Part shown: piece after piece, positions 1 to 10,964 of the stretch
How the letters are laid out: each line of letters begins with the position of its first letter
Position numbering within the stretch: the stretch's first letter is position 1
Source: Talpa occidentalis
Taxonomy: Eukaryota; Chordata; Mammalia; Eulipotyphla; Talpidae
Length of the DNA: 64,000 bases
Direction of reading: 5' to 3'
NCBI RefSeq assembly: GCF_014898055.3
Contig: NW_023601433.1
Coordinates: 72,771,683 to 72,835,682 of the forward strand
The notes under the pieces: generated by a model
Told to the model about the DNA's origin: nothing
Database searches by the model: none
What the model saw: the letters and a program-made list of their open reading frames with translations, nothing else
Made by a program: the position numbers and the translations under genes

Positions 1-92
1 TATAACCGAGATGAGAAAGCATACATTGTACAAAAATGAAAAATGATGTAAAAAATATATAAAATAAAATAATAAAAAAAATATTGCACGTC
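1..92 (+). repeat. A/T-rich 3' tail of an unidentified retroposon
   Basis: A stretch rich in A and AT, ending in several A runs, enters from the left edge. Its non-A part (GAGATGAGAAAGCATACATT, then GTACAAAAATGAAA) recurs in reverse orientation at 3,037-3,130, so it is a dispersed repeat and not simple sequence. The element's body lies outside the window. I do not recognise the family; an L1 or LTR-related 3' end is possible. Confidence 0.5.
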
Positions 93-560
93 TACTCCGT
101 GCTGGGTGTGCTGGGCGTGGAGCCAGGCACTCACACACCCATTCGGTCTGAGCCTGCAGGCCCCCTGGGGCTGGCCCCTCACCCCACACTGCAGAGAAAA
201 TAAGAAGGGAGGCCCCACCTGGCTCCTGGGCGGAGTCTTATAAGGGACTGGGCTGTGGGTGGCGAAACCCCGCCTATCCTGTTTCCTGGGGCCTCTGTTT
301 AGCTGCCATAATTACCCCATTAGCGATTAGCACTGGGAAGTATTGCCAGATGGGGAGGCCCTTCCTTTTCCCCTGGTGTGCTTGCCTCTCCGGATGTAGC
401 ACCTCAGGGAGCAGACCTGTGGGTCCTGGCAGTTCTTCCCAGAGGTGGTAGGTGGTTGGTTTTACACGTTTGACTGTCTGGGGACCTCCAGCTGCCTCTG
501 GGAGTGCCAGTTTTCTTTCAGAGAATGACTCCACCTCCTCTCTGAGTCTACGCATTGCAC
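93..560. other. Unique flank, no gene seen
   Basis: No convincing exon, repeat or open frame was found. The one pattern worth noting is a cluster of homeodomain-type cores (CATAATTACC, CATTAGC, GATTAGC) within about 25 bp near 306-332. It could be a regulatory site or chance. Confidence 0.3.
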
Positions 561-719
561 TAGGTTGACCCAGATTCCAAGGCAGGTCTCGACCCGGTCT
601 GGTTGGTAACAGTCACATGACTGAGTCACTAAACACTAGAACCAATCAGATCCAATGGGTATCAGCTCTGGAAGTTTGGGAAGAACCGTTCCAAAGAGCT
701 CTCTGCCAGGTGCTAAAGT

Positions 720-1510
720 TATAGGATGTAACATTATACATTTGCATCAAAAACAAATGAAGACCAGTCCTGAAAATTCCGCCACACAGACAAAACCAGT
801 TGAGTGACACCAACAGCTGCAATTTGGCTGCTTTGGAGGGATTAATCTGAGCTGGGCCGTTTCTGCTTTAAGACCATTTCCCAAGGAGGATAGGAAGTAA
901 CGATCAATCAACCCCCTGAATTTAAGCAAATTCTCGTGTTATAACCAGTCACTATGAAGAACAAAGTCCCTGCCTTTTCATGCTAGAAGGTGCTTTATAA
1001 CCGTACACTCCTGATCCTCATTCTATGGTTGGTTTGATTGCTCCTGGTTTGCAAAACTCTTGGTGAGAGTGAATCATGGTGACCTGAGATAAGCAGCCTG
1101 GAGACCTTAGTAACAACCTTTTGCTCAGTTCCTGGTATGCAACTTAGTCCCTGATGTGAATCTTGCTTCATGTTAGACCATGTACTGCCATGAGGCAGAA
1201 TGGACCCGGGGGCTCCCACGACTACTGACCCCTTGATATGCATCTACATGACTCACCTCTTGGTTTGTAGCCGCATCCTATCTGACCACGTGCAGCTGCC
1301 AGTGCAAACCCACCTGGAACCCTGTAGAAACTCAAAGTGTATATGAGCCCTTGACTTCCTACAAATGGGTCTCAGCCTTGGGATGAGAATCCGCTGAGTC
1401 AGCACCGGTGTATTTAAAAACTGCTTTTTTTTATTAAAAAAAACTGCTTTTTCTTTGCTCTGGTGTCCACGTTTCCTTGTGCCATATAACAAGCGCACAA
1501 TAAGCTTTTA
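720..1510 (+). mobile_element. Probable old gammaretrovirus-type LTR
   Basis: The segment around 1,345-1,500 reads like the R-U5 part of a class I LTR. It has a TATATGAGCCC start, a GGTCTCAGCCTTGGGATGAG block, CGCTGAGTCAGCACCGGTG, an ATTAAA near 1,433, then a T-rich stretch and CTCTGGTGTCCACG. The upstream limit is uncertain and I could not pair terminal TG and CA or find a target-site duplication. Class and borders are inferred from resemblance to families of the MER/LTR class I type. Confidence 0.4.
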
Positions 1511-1615
1511 CTATTACTTGGGTGATTCATAGGTCTTCAGCTAGTTCTGATCTTTTGACATAGCTAGGGACTTGATGTCTAGGGCAAACTTTCTTTTTTT
1601 AAGCTTAAGACAATG

Positions 1616-2029
1616 TGTAGAGGCAGGAATGACACAGGGCAGGTTTTCTACGATCCCATGCAGACCAGGTAAAGCAGGAGTCCTGGAGCCCTCAGTGGCT
1701 TTTGCAGATCGTTTATTTAGATTCACCAGGCATATGGCAGGCGGAGGTGCTGGGGGCCGGGAGGCTGGAAGTCCTCCCAGCCCCCAGCAAATCTTCACTC
1801 TATCTGGGCTCTCTCTGGCATTTTCTCTGCTTCCCTTCTCTCGGCTTCCGTTCATTCTTGGCTTCTGCTGGCGTCCCCATGACGCCGCCCTTATAAACTC
1901 AGTCTCTCAGCCCAGGTGTACCCACTCCAGGTGGCCGCCATCAGGCATGCATTCAGGACCACAGGGTTCCCTCATCCATCCTAATGGCGGGAGGGCAGAA
2001 AAGCCTGATACTTTTTACCTTACCCTACA
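1616..2029 (-). mobile_element. Solo LTR, family A, copy 1
   Basis: A 414-bp element bounded by TGTAG and CTACA. On the minus strand it starts TGTAGGGTAAGG and carries a TTATAAGGGCGGCGTC TATA region (about 1,876-1,893) and an AATAAA signal (about 1,711). It is clearly homologous to the plus-strand LTR at 2,498-2,915 and the minus-strand LTR at 36,833-37,184. The flanks CAATG and ACATG are only a poor target-site duplication. Short reading frames here are LTR artefacts shared by the three copies. Confidence 0.75.
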
Positions 2030-2210
2030 ACATGTTAAAATGGTTTTCTTGTTGTGGGTAAGAATCAGGGCATAGACCAGAGGTGTGGGGGGTGAAAATT
2101 CACCAGTGACAGAGTGCAGAGCAGAAAAGGCAGATTTATGGAAATATACTGCTAATGGAAGCAGCTGGTGAGATGGGAGAGGTCTGCGTAGGAAGACGGA
2201 TTTGGGACTC

Positions 2211-2367
2211 TTTTTTTAAGATTTATTCATTTATACAAGAACCGGGGTACAGGCCAGATGCACAGGAGGGTGAGAGGATTCACCAGAGACAGAGTGGGGA
2301 ACAGGCAGACTGACAAAATACACTGCTGAGGGGAGCAGCGGGCATGACAGGAGAGCTCTGCCATGCC
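2211..2367 (-). mobile_element. tRNA/LTR composite SINE, 5'-truncated (copy F)
   Basis: The minus-strand SINE starts at the right and ends in a T-run plus AAGATTTATTCATTTATAC (complement of the A-rich tail) at the left. The tRNA head is missing, so only the body is present. It is inserted between the TATA box and R region of LTR family B. Degenerate flanking copies TGGGACTC and GGGGCTCCC look like the target-site duplication. Confidence 0.75.
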
Positions 2368-2497
2368 TGGGGCTCCCTTTTATAACTAGTTTTCTGGGGC
2401 TAGTTATGACTGGGGAATGTGTGCAGGCCAGTTTCTTGCTGGGATGTCTGTCTGGTCTTGGGTGTTGACCTTTGACATAGAATATGTCCTGGCCCTG

Positions 2498-2915
2498 TGT
2501 AGGGTAAAGAAAATATCAGGCTTTTCTGCCCTTCCGCCATCAGGGTAGATGATGGGTCCTTGTCCTGAATGCATGCCTGATGGCGGGCACCTGGAATAGG
2601 GTGTGGGCATAGGTAGATGGGATTCACCTGAGCTAAGACTGGGCTTTTTAAGGGCGGCGTCACGGGGATGCCAGCAGCAGCAGTAGAAGCCGAAGCCGAA
2701 AGAGAAGCCGAGAAGCAGCAGAATGAACTCCAGAGAACTCAGATAGAGTGAAGACTTGCTGGGGGCTGGGAGCCCTAGCCAGCACCCCTGCCCGCCATAT
2801 GCCTGGTGAACCCCAATAAAAGACCTGCAAAAAACCACTGAGGACTCTGACTCCTCCTTTATGCGGTCTGCATGGGATCAGAGAACCTGCACTGTGTCCA
2901 GTTCCTGCCTTTACA
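2498..2915 (+). mobile_element. Solo LTR, family A, copy 2
   Basis: A 418-bp LTR bounded by TGTAG and TTACA, with a perfect 5-bp target-site duplication CCCTG (2,493-2,497 and 2,916-2,920). It has a TTTTTAAGGGCGGCGTC promoter-like region (about 2,644-2,660) and AATAAA at about 2,814. A 5-bp duplication suggests an ERVL-like or class II integrase rather than class I; that is inference. Removing it restores continuity of the surrounding LTR-B. Confidence 0.8.
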
Positions 2916-3036
2916 CCCTGCTTCTGCATTCACGGCCTAGGCGGTCTGAGAGTTAGGCCTGGTTTCCATGGCAAACTTATCACTTCACCTTCTCTGTTCA
3001 AGCCTTCCAAATGGATGGGGGCTTAGATTTTTTATT

Positions 3037-3130
3037 TTATTTTATTACTATTTTTAAAATTTTATATATTTTTTACATCATTTTTTTTTATTTTTGCACA
3101 ATGTATGCATTTTCATCGTGGTTATAGTCT
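3037..3130 (-). repeat. A/T-rich retroposon tail, inverted relative to window start
   Basis: A T-rich block followed by CACAATGTATGCATTTTCATC matches the reverse complement of bases 1-92. Same unidentified family as the element at the left edge. Confidence 0.5.
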
Positions 3131-3359
3131 ATTCAAGGATCCCCTGACATTTCTGCCCTTTACACTTGAGAAAGTCCTGTCTCTCTCACTCTCCCACACC
3201 CACCCGAGGAAACAAACAGGAGCTCACCATTTCCCTCCACCTTTCTCCAAAGGGTGGGCCTTTTGTCCCTTCCTCCTAGCTCACATGCTCTTGGTCCTTC
3301 GCTCTGGCTGTTCTCTGCCTTTGAGACCGTCATCGTCCTCCACCCTGTCTCAGTTTCCT

Positions 3360-3500
3360 CTTCACCCCCTTGCTCAGATCAGAAGGCTGAGGCTGGGGGA
3401 GGTGAGCTGACATGCTCAAGTTTGCATAGAACCCACAAGAAGAGCTGGTATTCGAACCCAGAACATCTAACTCTGGCCAGAGCTGTTCCTTCTATCCGCC
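3360..3500 (-). repeat. MIR SINE fragment
   Basis: Minus-strand MIR core: CTGAGGCTGGGGGAGGTGAG followed by a degraded MIR B-box region with TATTCGAACCCAGAAC. Confidence 0.6.
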
Positions 3501-3670
3501 CAGGGAGAAGCAGTGAAGCCTGATTCTGTCGAGCATGAGACTGATTTCTTGCTTAAGGTTCAGCCTAAAAGCCCTACATCAACTCTTATATAACGAGTTC
3601 CCTCAGGCTCATCTGTGTCCTCACTGACTCCGCAGCTACTGAGAACTCCTGCTAGGCGACCGACACAGCA

Positions 3671-3684
3671 CCGCCACCTGGTGG
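3671..3684 (-). promoter_or_regulatory. CTCF consensus site, minus strand
   Basis: The reverse complement reads CCACCAGGTGGCGG, matching the CTCF core CCASYAGRKGGCRS at all 14 positions. It lies about 8.3 kb upstream of the MIAT promoter and points away from the gene. Confidence 0.6.
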
Positions 3685-4139
3685 TGACACGTAAAAACAC
3701 ACCCTCCACGGTGGGTCATATCATGGTTGGTTCAGGAAAGGGTCTATGGGGTATTTCCTGGGAAATTAGGGATTAGATTAGGGGAATCTAAGGTATCTTC
3801 TTTGTTCTTGTTTCTTTCTATCCACAGCTGTGTCTCTCTGTGTTTAGGGTTTTTTCACCTTGTAGACCTTGGACAAGTGAAACTAATTGCATTCCCTCTT
3901 TGCCTTGGCCGCCAGGATGCTCGGAATAAATGTATAGTCCACTATAGCAACTGAATAGGACTGTGTGGCAGACATTAAGGAAAGGAATGTAATTCCTGGT
4001 TCCATATTCCTTTATCTGTATTATTTTCTTTGTTATTTTATATTTTGTTTTCTGACTATGTTGAGGTTTATAAACCATGTCTCTTTTGGCAGGAGGTGGG
4101 ACAGAGGGCACAAAGCAGCATTATACATTCAGAAAGAGG

Positions 4140-4860
4140 TTGCCTACCTTTTGCAAAGCTAATTCTCCTCCTCTGTGAAGTGGGCATGAGAATCCCTGCC
4201 TTGCAGGGTTTCGTATGGGTTTGAGAAGATGCTCATCTTGTTTCCCACCTTGCCAACCCGCAGGGCTCTCTGCTGCTTGCCTCGGGCAGGTCAGGATGCA
4301 AAGGGGATCAAAAGCAAAGATTGCTTTGTCCCAGGCCCACTGGGTGCCCTCGCTGGAGCCTGGTGCCCTGAGACCACCATCTACCCTCTCTCCTGGAGGA
4401 CTTTTGGCCTCCTGAAGCCTCCGCCTTCCGCCTGCAGGCGTTCCTGACTGATTTGCAGGGAGCCCAGATGCATCTCATAAATAAAGAATGTACTGTTCTG
4501 CAGAATGGCTGCGGCGTGGCCGTGCGGGGGTGGGAAGGCTGGATTAGACAGGAGCCAGGGGAGGCGGTGAGGACTGTGCAGGAGCTGCTGGGCAGGTGGA
4601 GAGCAAGGAGAGCCTGGGGAGACATGATGGGACCAGGGGTGGGGGGAAGGAGGCTTCCTGAGGCCACCTTCTGTATGCAGACAGCTGGGGACGAATTTTG
4701 GTTCTTATACCTTATGTGTACATTTAGTCTCTATTTTCTTATCTGTGAAATGGGTATGGTATTAATACTTCGGGCTGTGACAGCTCTTTCATTTGTAGCC
4801 TTTTGCCCAGGATCTGGAAAACAGTAAATGCCCAGTAAGTGTTGTTATTTGCTCCAAATT
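4140..4860 (+). repeat. Two MIR-like fragments with unique sequence between
   Basis: MIR 3'-half signatures are seen at about 4,145-4,235 (AATTCTCCTCCTCTGTGAAG, TGAGAATCCCTGCC) and 4,690-4,855 (TTATCTGTGAAATGGG, GCCCAGTAAGTGTTGTTATT). The stretch between, 4,240-4,690, is GC-rich and shows no exon I can support. Confidence 0.5.
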
Positions 4861-5118
4861 TCCTTAGCGTTTTTCCCCCAAAGCATTGTGTTGCTTCTGG
4901 GGCACACGCATTGAGAATGGGGTGAGGACTGCATCTGTGGGAGAGGTCCACAGGCTATGGGAACAGGAACGAAACAGGGAGAGAGGCTCACGGCCACTGG
5001 AGCCAGTGCTTGGAGCAAGAGGCCAAGTCACAATCACAGCACTGAAGAGCCAGGCGAGTCCTGAAAAAGGACTGCAGGCCTCTGCTTTTCTGCAGTACCG
5101 GAGCCATTTGATTGGCTT

Positions 5119-5179
5119 AGGTGGAAGAGGGTGACCCTTGGAAGAGGGTGACCCTTACGAGGAAGAGGGTGACCCTTGG
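5119..5179 (+). repeat. Short tandem repeat, three units of GGAAGAGGGTGACCCTT
   Basis: Three copies of GGAAGAGGGTGACCCTT in about 60 bp, with spacers of 0 and 5 bases (the middle junction has ACGA). A small local expansion in unique sequence. Confidence 0.8.
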
Positions 5180-5239
5180 GAAGGGAGAAGATGCTGGGGA
5201 CAGTGGAATGACAGTGTTGGCATGGCTGCACTGGATGCG

Positions 5240-5400
5240 GACCTTGGGTGAGTCACTTTCCTTCTCTGGGTTTCTGTCCATCAGTGAGAGGGTTCAAGAT
5301 TTTGTTGTTCTTTTGATAAATACCTACTGAGGGCCTCCTTTGTGCCAGACCCTTTGCCAAGCGCGGGTGATGCCAGGTGGAAGAATAGGTCGGTTTTCTC
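5240..5400 (+). repeat. MIR/L2-like fragment
   Basis: TGAGTCACTTTCCTTCTCTG is MIR-like. It runs into CTACTGAGGGCCTCCTTTGT and GCCAGACCCTTTGCCA, typical of L2 or L3 3' sequence. Confidence 0.45.
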
Positions 5401-5420
5401 CCATGAAGGCTCACAGTTGC

Positions 5421-5446
5421 TTGTGTGTGTGTGTGTGTGTGTGCAC
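5421..5446 (+). repeat. (GT)n microsatellite
   Basis: An uninterrupted GT dinucleotide run of about ten units. Confidence 0.9.
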
Positions 5447-7648
5447 ATGTGCATGAAAACAAACAAATGGATATATCATCCCAAACTGAAATCAGCCCCA
5501 AAGGAAGGGGCACAGGGTCGCTCAGTTGTCAGTGACTCAAGGACTTGACTTTCGCCCCGAGGTGGGAGAAGGTTTTCTGCATTCTCTGAGGCTTGGGCTG
5601 GACTAGGCAGCGTGTAGCTGCAACAGGAGCTTGGTGAGGAGCGAATGTGGGACCGTCCGTGGGGGCCAGCAAGCTGCTTTTCATCCTGAGATGAGTGGGT
5701 CATCACCAAAGTGCTGTGGGCAGGGAAGTGATGGGGTCACTTTTCATTTCCAGAGTCTTCTGGCTGGGGTGAGGGGAACAGATTGAATGGAATGGGGGGG
5801 GGGGAGCTGGAGGCCCCAGTAAGCGGATGATGGAGGCAGGGACCTTGGCAGTTGGTGGAGTGGGGCTGACTTGGTGAAATGCTTGGGAGGGTAGAGTGAT
5901 GGGGATGTGGGCCTGTGGGATTTTGGGGGAATGACTTTTGAAATTGGGTGAGGGAAGGTCTTTGTAGTCTGCTGCAGGGTTTGTCCCCCCACTCCAATTC
6001 CTTCCGGCCCCATCTCGGGCTCGGCCGGCATCTGCCCATACAGGAGAGGGATGCAGTGGGAGGAGGGGGAGGAAGGCAGCGGTCTGCGTCTTTCTCTGCG
6101 GCAGCACCTGCTGGGCTGGGGCGGCTGAGAGGGCCAGGAGCAGGTGCGGGGCGTCTGGAGGGGGTCTGTTTGCAGATGGATGAGGAGACAGGATGGATGA
6201 GAGCAGCACACACTCTGCCCCCCTTCTCTGTTGTCTGGACACAAAAGCCCAGACAAAGGAGCAGCGGGACGCAGGACTCATGGGCACGTCGGCATGCCCA
6301 CCCAGCACACGCGAGCCAGAGACAAAGGAGAGGCGGGCAGAGGCAGAGGCAGGCGCTCAGAACAAGGGCCATGGGGGTGGGGGAGGCTCCAGTGACCTCG
6401 GGCAAGGCTTCCTGCCTCTGAGCCTTGCTCTGGGTATCAGTGAGCCCAGAACCTGGCCACTTGATGGCCTTGCTCTTAAAGGAGACCAGATCGTGGGCAC
6501 TTTTAGGTCCTGTGGGTCGGGAAAAGCTTGAATAACAAAGTCATCATGAATAGGTGTGAGGTACACATGGATCTGTATTTGGTTTAGCCAACAGTGCTGG
6601 ACACACAGGTGAAACAGAGCAAGTGTGTGCAGTTCTTGGAGGGGAGAGAGAGAGAGAGAGGTGTCCAATCGAGGTCACTTAAATCACTTCTTCCAAAAGT
6701 CTGCAAGAGAGGTTGTCCCCATTTTACTGAGGCCCAGAGGGATGAAGTTCCTTGTTGGAACCCACGTGGTGGCTAAAGCGTAGAGGTGGGATTCAAGTCA
6801 GGTCGGCCTGACTCCTGTGTTCACATCCCCACTGCCAGCCCTGCTGAGAGAAAGGAGAGAAGAGAGTCAAGTGGCTGAGGGTCTGGCAGTCTCTGGGCTT
6901 CTCCCAACTACTCCTGTTGATCAGTAGAGAAAGATGGATGCTTGGACACCTGGATACAGCTGTGCCTGAAGCCATATATAGCCTTGGATTTGCTTCTGCC
7001 TCTTGAAATGGAAAAACTCTGGAAAAAAAATAGCCATCAATAGAGATACACTTGTGATTCCCAGTTGTCAGTAGCTGGTATAGTGTCTGGCTCTCAATAG
7101 ACCTTCCTTTGACCTGAAAGACTGGTCACACCACTAGTGTACACTCCTACACAACCCCTAAATGTCTGTCAAGAAGATGCTGATCATAGCAATTTCTACT
7201 TGCAAGCAATATCTCTCCCCTGGATTAGGCTGAGATCCTAGAGGTGCTGTCCCGTCTGCCTGCTCAGCGTTGGCACGTAGTGAATGGAAACGCCTCAAAC
7301 TGGGGAAACTGAATTTGTTTGACTCTGCTGGGGTGGGATTGGGCAGTGGATGTGGTGATGGGGGATCCACTGTCCCACACTCATCAGGCCCAGGCACAAG
7401 AGTGGCTTCATATGACAGGCCCCTGTGACTCCCTGCTGGCTAAGGGCATACATGTCATCTGCATCTCCCAGGACAGCTTGGCTCCAATGTGGGACTTGAT
7501 GGGCAAAGAGCATTCTTCAACCATGGCAGATAAGAATTGGTGGCAAGAACCTGTTTCCTTGACCTCAGGTGGGAGGACTCAGGTGTGTCCTACATGGTGC
7601 CCCTGGGGGCTTCAGCAAAACTGAGCGCTTCTGCCTGCATTTGCATAT
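5447..7648. other. GC-rich flank, no gene seen
   Basis: No exon with both splice signals and a sustained frame could be supported. The long minus-strand frames at 5.7-6.4 kb are overlapping frames in GC-rich sequence with no domain I recognise and no frame preference, so I treat them as chance. A short (GA)n run lies at about 6,646-6,660. Confidence 0.4.
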
Positions 7649-7994
7649 TGTTATACTCATGTGTGTCCCCCGCTCCCCGCCATGTGACTGTATTTGGAGA
7701 CTGGGCCTTCTGGAGGTCACTCCAATTCAATGAGGTCACAGAGTGGGGCTCTAATTCAACAGTGCTGGGGTCCTTGTAAGAAGAAGAAAGATAGAGTGTA
7801 TGTACAAAGGAAAGGCTGTGTGAGGACACAGACAGAAGGTGGCTGTCTGCAAGCCAAGGAGAGAGGCCTCAGGAGAAACCAAGTGTGCCAGCACCTTGAC
7901 TGTGACTTCTAGCCTCCACAACTGTGAGAAAATAAATTTCCGTGGTGCCACTCGGTGGCATTTTGTCATGGCAGCCCCAGCAGACCAATATACT
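7649..7994 (+). mobile_element. MLT1-type MaLR LTR
   Basis: Begins TGTTATACTCATGTGTGTCC and runs through TGTGACTGTATTTGGAGACT, GAGGTCACAGAGTGGGGCTC, GGGTCCTTGTAAGAAG, TGTGAGGACACAGACAGAAG, CTCCACAACTGTGAGAAA-ATAAA and a TTTTGTCATGGCAGCC end. This is the standard order of blocks in MLT1 LTRs of the ERVL-MaLR class. The length, about 345 bp, fits a near-complete LTR. Confidence 0.85.
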
Positions 7995-8380
7995 CATGAA
8001 CAGCCCTGTTCTCTGCCCCGTCTCACCGCCCCGCTCCCTCACCAGTGCTTCCCAGGAGCATCTCCCAAATACATGGCTTGCACTGGAATTCTCATTTCAG
8101 GATCTGCAGTGGGATCATCCAGTCCATCGCTGCCTTATCGAGTGTCCTAGCCGCTGGGGGCAGGGCAGAGAAGACTTTGGAGGACACTGGACTCCAGTCA
8201 TCCATGCAATACTCCTGAGCCAGGGGGGTCCTTCCCAAACTGGGGTTGTGATTAACCTCCCCTGTGCATGGCCAGGGCAGGGGGATGAATGGATTCCAAA
8301 GTGACCCCAGCAAGGTGGCAGGATCATTGTTCAGCTGACTGTGGTGTGGATACCCCACCGGGGGGGAAGCACAGGTGGTG
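7995..8380. other. Unique sequence, nothing recognised
   Basis: No repeat family, splice-bounded exon or regulatory cluster stood out here. Confidence 0.3.
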
Positions 8381-8384
8381 CAGA

Positions 8385-8595
8385 CGGGGTTCTAAGGACT
8401 CAAGAGTGCAGCTTTCAGACTTACACTGTATGGTTTTGAATCTCAGCGTTACCGCTTTGTAACGGTAACTGACTTTGGGTAAGTCACTTCCCCTCTGTGA
8501 GCCTCATTTTCTTTCGCAGATGGAGATGATATTGACATTTCCTCTGACTGTGCTGGAAGGGAATATGAGAAAAATACTCAGAACAGTGATGACAA
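8385..8595 (+). repeat. MIR SINE
   Basis: MIR with a degraded 5' part and clear GGGTAAGTCACTTCCCCTCT, GAGCCTCATTTTC and a degenerate 3' part. Confidence 0.7.
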
Positions 8596-9119
8596 GTCAG
8601 CAGGCAAGTGGTCAAGTTCACTGCTTTGGAAGGTGATTGAAGAGGGGCAGGGCAATTTTGTAATTGGGGAGAAATAGTTGATAGTCACATTCTTCTGGGC
8701 CATACCACACACAGCATCCTCTGCTAGACAGACACCCTCCCTCAGAATTCAGGGAGGTTCACCTCTACCCCAAAGAGGCTGGCTAATCTGATACATTAAA
8801 ATGAAATTTTCTGTGTGGATAAGATGGGGAACTGCTTGCTCAGGGAACAGCTGACAGAGAGAAGCTCCCCAATGTCCTGTTGGAGGCACATAACAGGGCT
8901 GGCGGGCAGATGAGAACTGGCTTTCCCCAGAGCCCATCCTCAGAGGTTAGGCAGGTGTGGCTGAGTGAAGAGCTGACACCAAGGTGAGGAGGAGGGTCTA
9001 TGCAACTAGTTTAGATAACTAGGTGAAGAAGCCCACCTGCCATTAACTCTAGAACTCACTCACTCTGCATGGCAGTCCTAAAAAGAAGTGAGTCAAAGAG
9101 GTATAGACCCAAAGGATTT

Positions 9120-9600
9120 GTGGAAGAACTCAAATGAATCCTTGTAAAAGTAGGCTCACAGCAGCTCTATTCATAATTGTCGAAAGGGAAAAACCACCCA
9201 GATATCCATCCATGGCAATGTATATACCAATTGTACTATATCCAAATGATGGAATATTATTCAGCCATAAAAAGAATGAAGCTGAGTACCTGTGAAGGTT
9301 TGGGGGGATAGACCTCCACAACAGGCTGCATGAGATAATCAAGAATCACAAGGACACATATTGCATGCTTCCATTTCCACGCAATAACCAGCACGGTCAA
9401 GTCCAGAGATAGAAAGCGGATCTCTGTTTGCTAGGGGCTGGCGAGGGAGGATGGGGAAGCTTGACAGAAATGTTTTAGAATTAGTTAGAGGTGGTAGTTG
9501 TATAACATGATGACTGTACTGAATGCCACTGAATTATTTACTTTCCAGTTCAGTTTTATATTATATCGAGTTCATCTCAGAATAAAAGACACAAAATGCT
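9120..9600 (+). mobile_element. Old L1 3' end (L1M type)
   Basis: Plus-strand remnant of the end of L1 ORF2 and its 3' UTR: CAGCAGCTCTATTCATAATT, GATGGAATATTATTCAGCCA-TAAAAAGAATGAA and later GTATAACATGATGACTGTAC. Heavily diverged and not coding. Confidence 0.8.
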
Positions 9601-10960
9601 GAGGGACAACGGGGTGAATGAGCCCTTAGGACTCTGTCTGGTGCTCTTATCTGCTTATAAGCTCTCAGGGGCCAAGTTATACCAGTTCGTGTGCCCTGGA
9701 AGACTGGGTTCTTAGCGAGTTGCAGGGAGGATGGCATTGGCCACCTTGGGGTGTGCTTTTGAATATCTTGAGTCTCACCTCAGGATGAGGTGAGGTCAGA
9801 CTTATGTCGATGGGGAGACAAGAAAGGTGCCAGATCTGGCTCTTAAACTAGATGCGAAACCCCAAAGGAGGTGGCGGTGGTGCCCTGAGCTTAAAGGAGA
9901 TGAAGGAGGCTGCCGAGGTCACTAACCATCCCCCTCCATGCCCCCAAAAAACTGGAGGGTGCTGAGGAAGCTTTGACAAACTACAAAGATACTCGATGGA
10001 GAGACACAAGTTGGCCAGAGATGCCCCTGAATGGCCTGGGAGAGCTAGTGTGGGCCGCTTGTGACAAGACATGCACTCTGATAGCGAACTTGGACACAGA
10101 TGGCTGGACAGGACCTTGCTGGTCCTGCCAGACATGAGGCCTGTCCCTCCTTGAGTCCTCAGGTTATGCCTCACTCTGAATCCACCGGAGTAAGACTCAG
10201 TCTCTGCAGCGTTTTGTGCCTCTTTCGCCCTCATATTCCTCCCTCTGCTCTCCTTGACAAGATATCCCTAGAACCAAAGTTACTTGGAAATGAGGTCATG
10301 GGTTTATTGCTCATTTTTGAGAGGCCCCAGAGAAAAGGAGAAATCTGGAAAATTTGGAGATGCACAAGGGCCTTGCTCTTTTCCAAATGGGTATAGAAAG
10401 GATGGACAGATATGCAGGAGAATTTGGGAACAGATTATGCAACGGGTGCTTGGGGACGCTTGAAAAGAAGGGAGCGATTTCTAGGGATGCTTGTGTTCCT
10501 TTAGAGACTGTCAGGCCAGGCCCCATCCCCTTTCCTGTTTGTGATCTGGTGATCCCAGGAAAGTCATAGATCTGGCAACAGCAGCAGTTGGACTGCGTAC
10601 TCTGAGCCATGCCATAGCCCCTGGCTTGCCTTGTCTCTTAACTGTTCATCTTCAGGCCTGTTTCTCTGGCAGAATATTAGCTCTGGCAGGGTGAGGCATG
10701 TCTGGGACCTCCCTGGGGCCTTTGGGGTTCCTGCAGTGGTCTCAGGCCACATTGGATGTGTGCGATAGGTTTGTTGAATTGGGTTTGGATTTTCTGAGGA
10801 CCGAGGCTGGGGATCTCGGGAAGAGATGTTCCCTATAGATGATAGTAAATTTGGGACCTGAAATGGTCCCTTACAGTGGCTGTGGGCGGCTCTTATTGCT
10901 TCTCTGAATTTTAATGTCCATATCTGAGCAATAAAGGTGATAAAATAAAATACACACAAG
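9601..10960. other. Unique flank, no gene seen
   Basis: I see no repeat family or supported exon. Polypyrimidine and AG pairs occur but lack matching donors with an open frame. Confidence 0.35.
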
Positions 10961-10964
10961 GGTG

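Larger units (their letters stand above)
2046..3036 (-). mobile_element. LTR, family B, copy 1, interrupted twice
   Basis: Read on the minus strand this is an LTR. The U3 part lies at 3,036-2,916 and, after a 418-bp plus-strand LTR insertion, continues at 2,497-2,376. A TATAAAAGGG box sits at about 2,376-2,385, a SINE interrupts at 2,367-2,211, and R-U5 follows at 2,210-2,046 with a CCATAAATCTGCC poly-A region. It aligns with the uninterrupted plus-strand copy at 33,524-33,958, including GAATGCAGAAGCAG in U3 exactly across the LTR-A insertion point. Its R-U5 is the same sequence type as the body of the local SINEs. Confidence 0.65.

Noticed and set aside
1572..2075. 167-codon frame sharing peptides with frames at 2.4-2.9 and 37.0 kb
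   Set aside because: The shared peptides come from copies of the same LTR, in both orientations, so this is not a gene family.
5703..6421. Overlapping long frames on both strands (up to 222 codons)
   Set aside because: All three frames of one strand and two of the other are open in GC-rich DNA. No domain, signal or splice support; typical of base composition.
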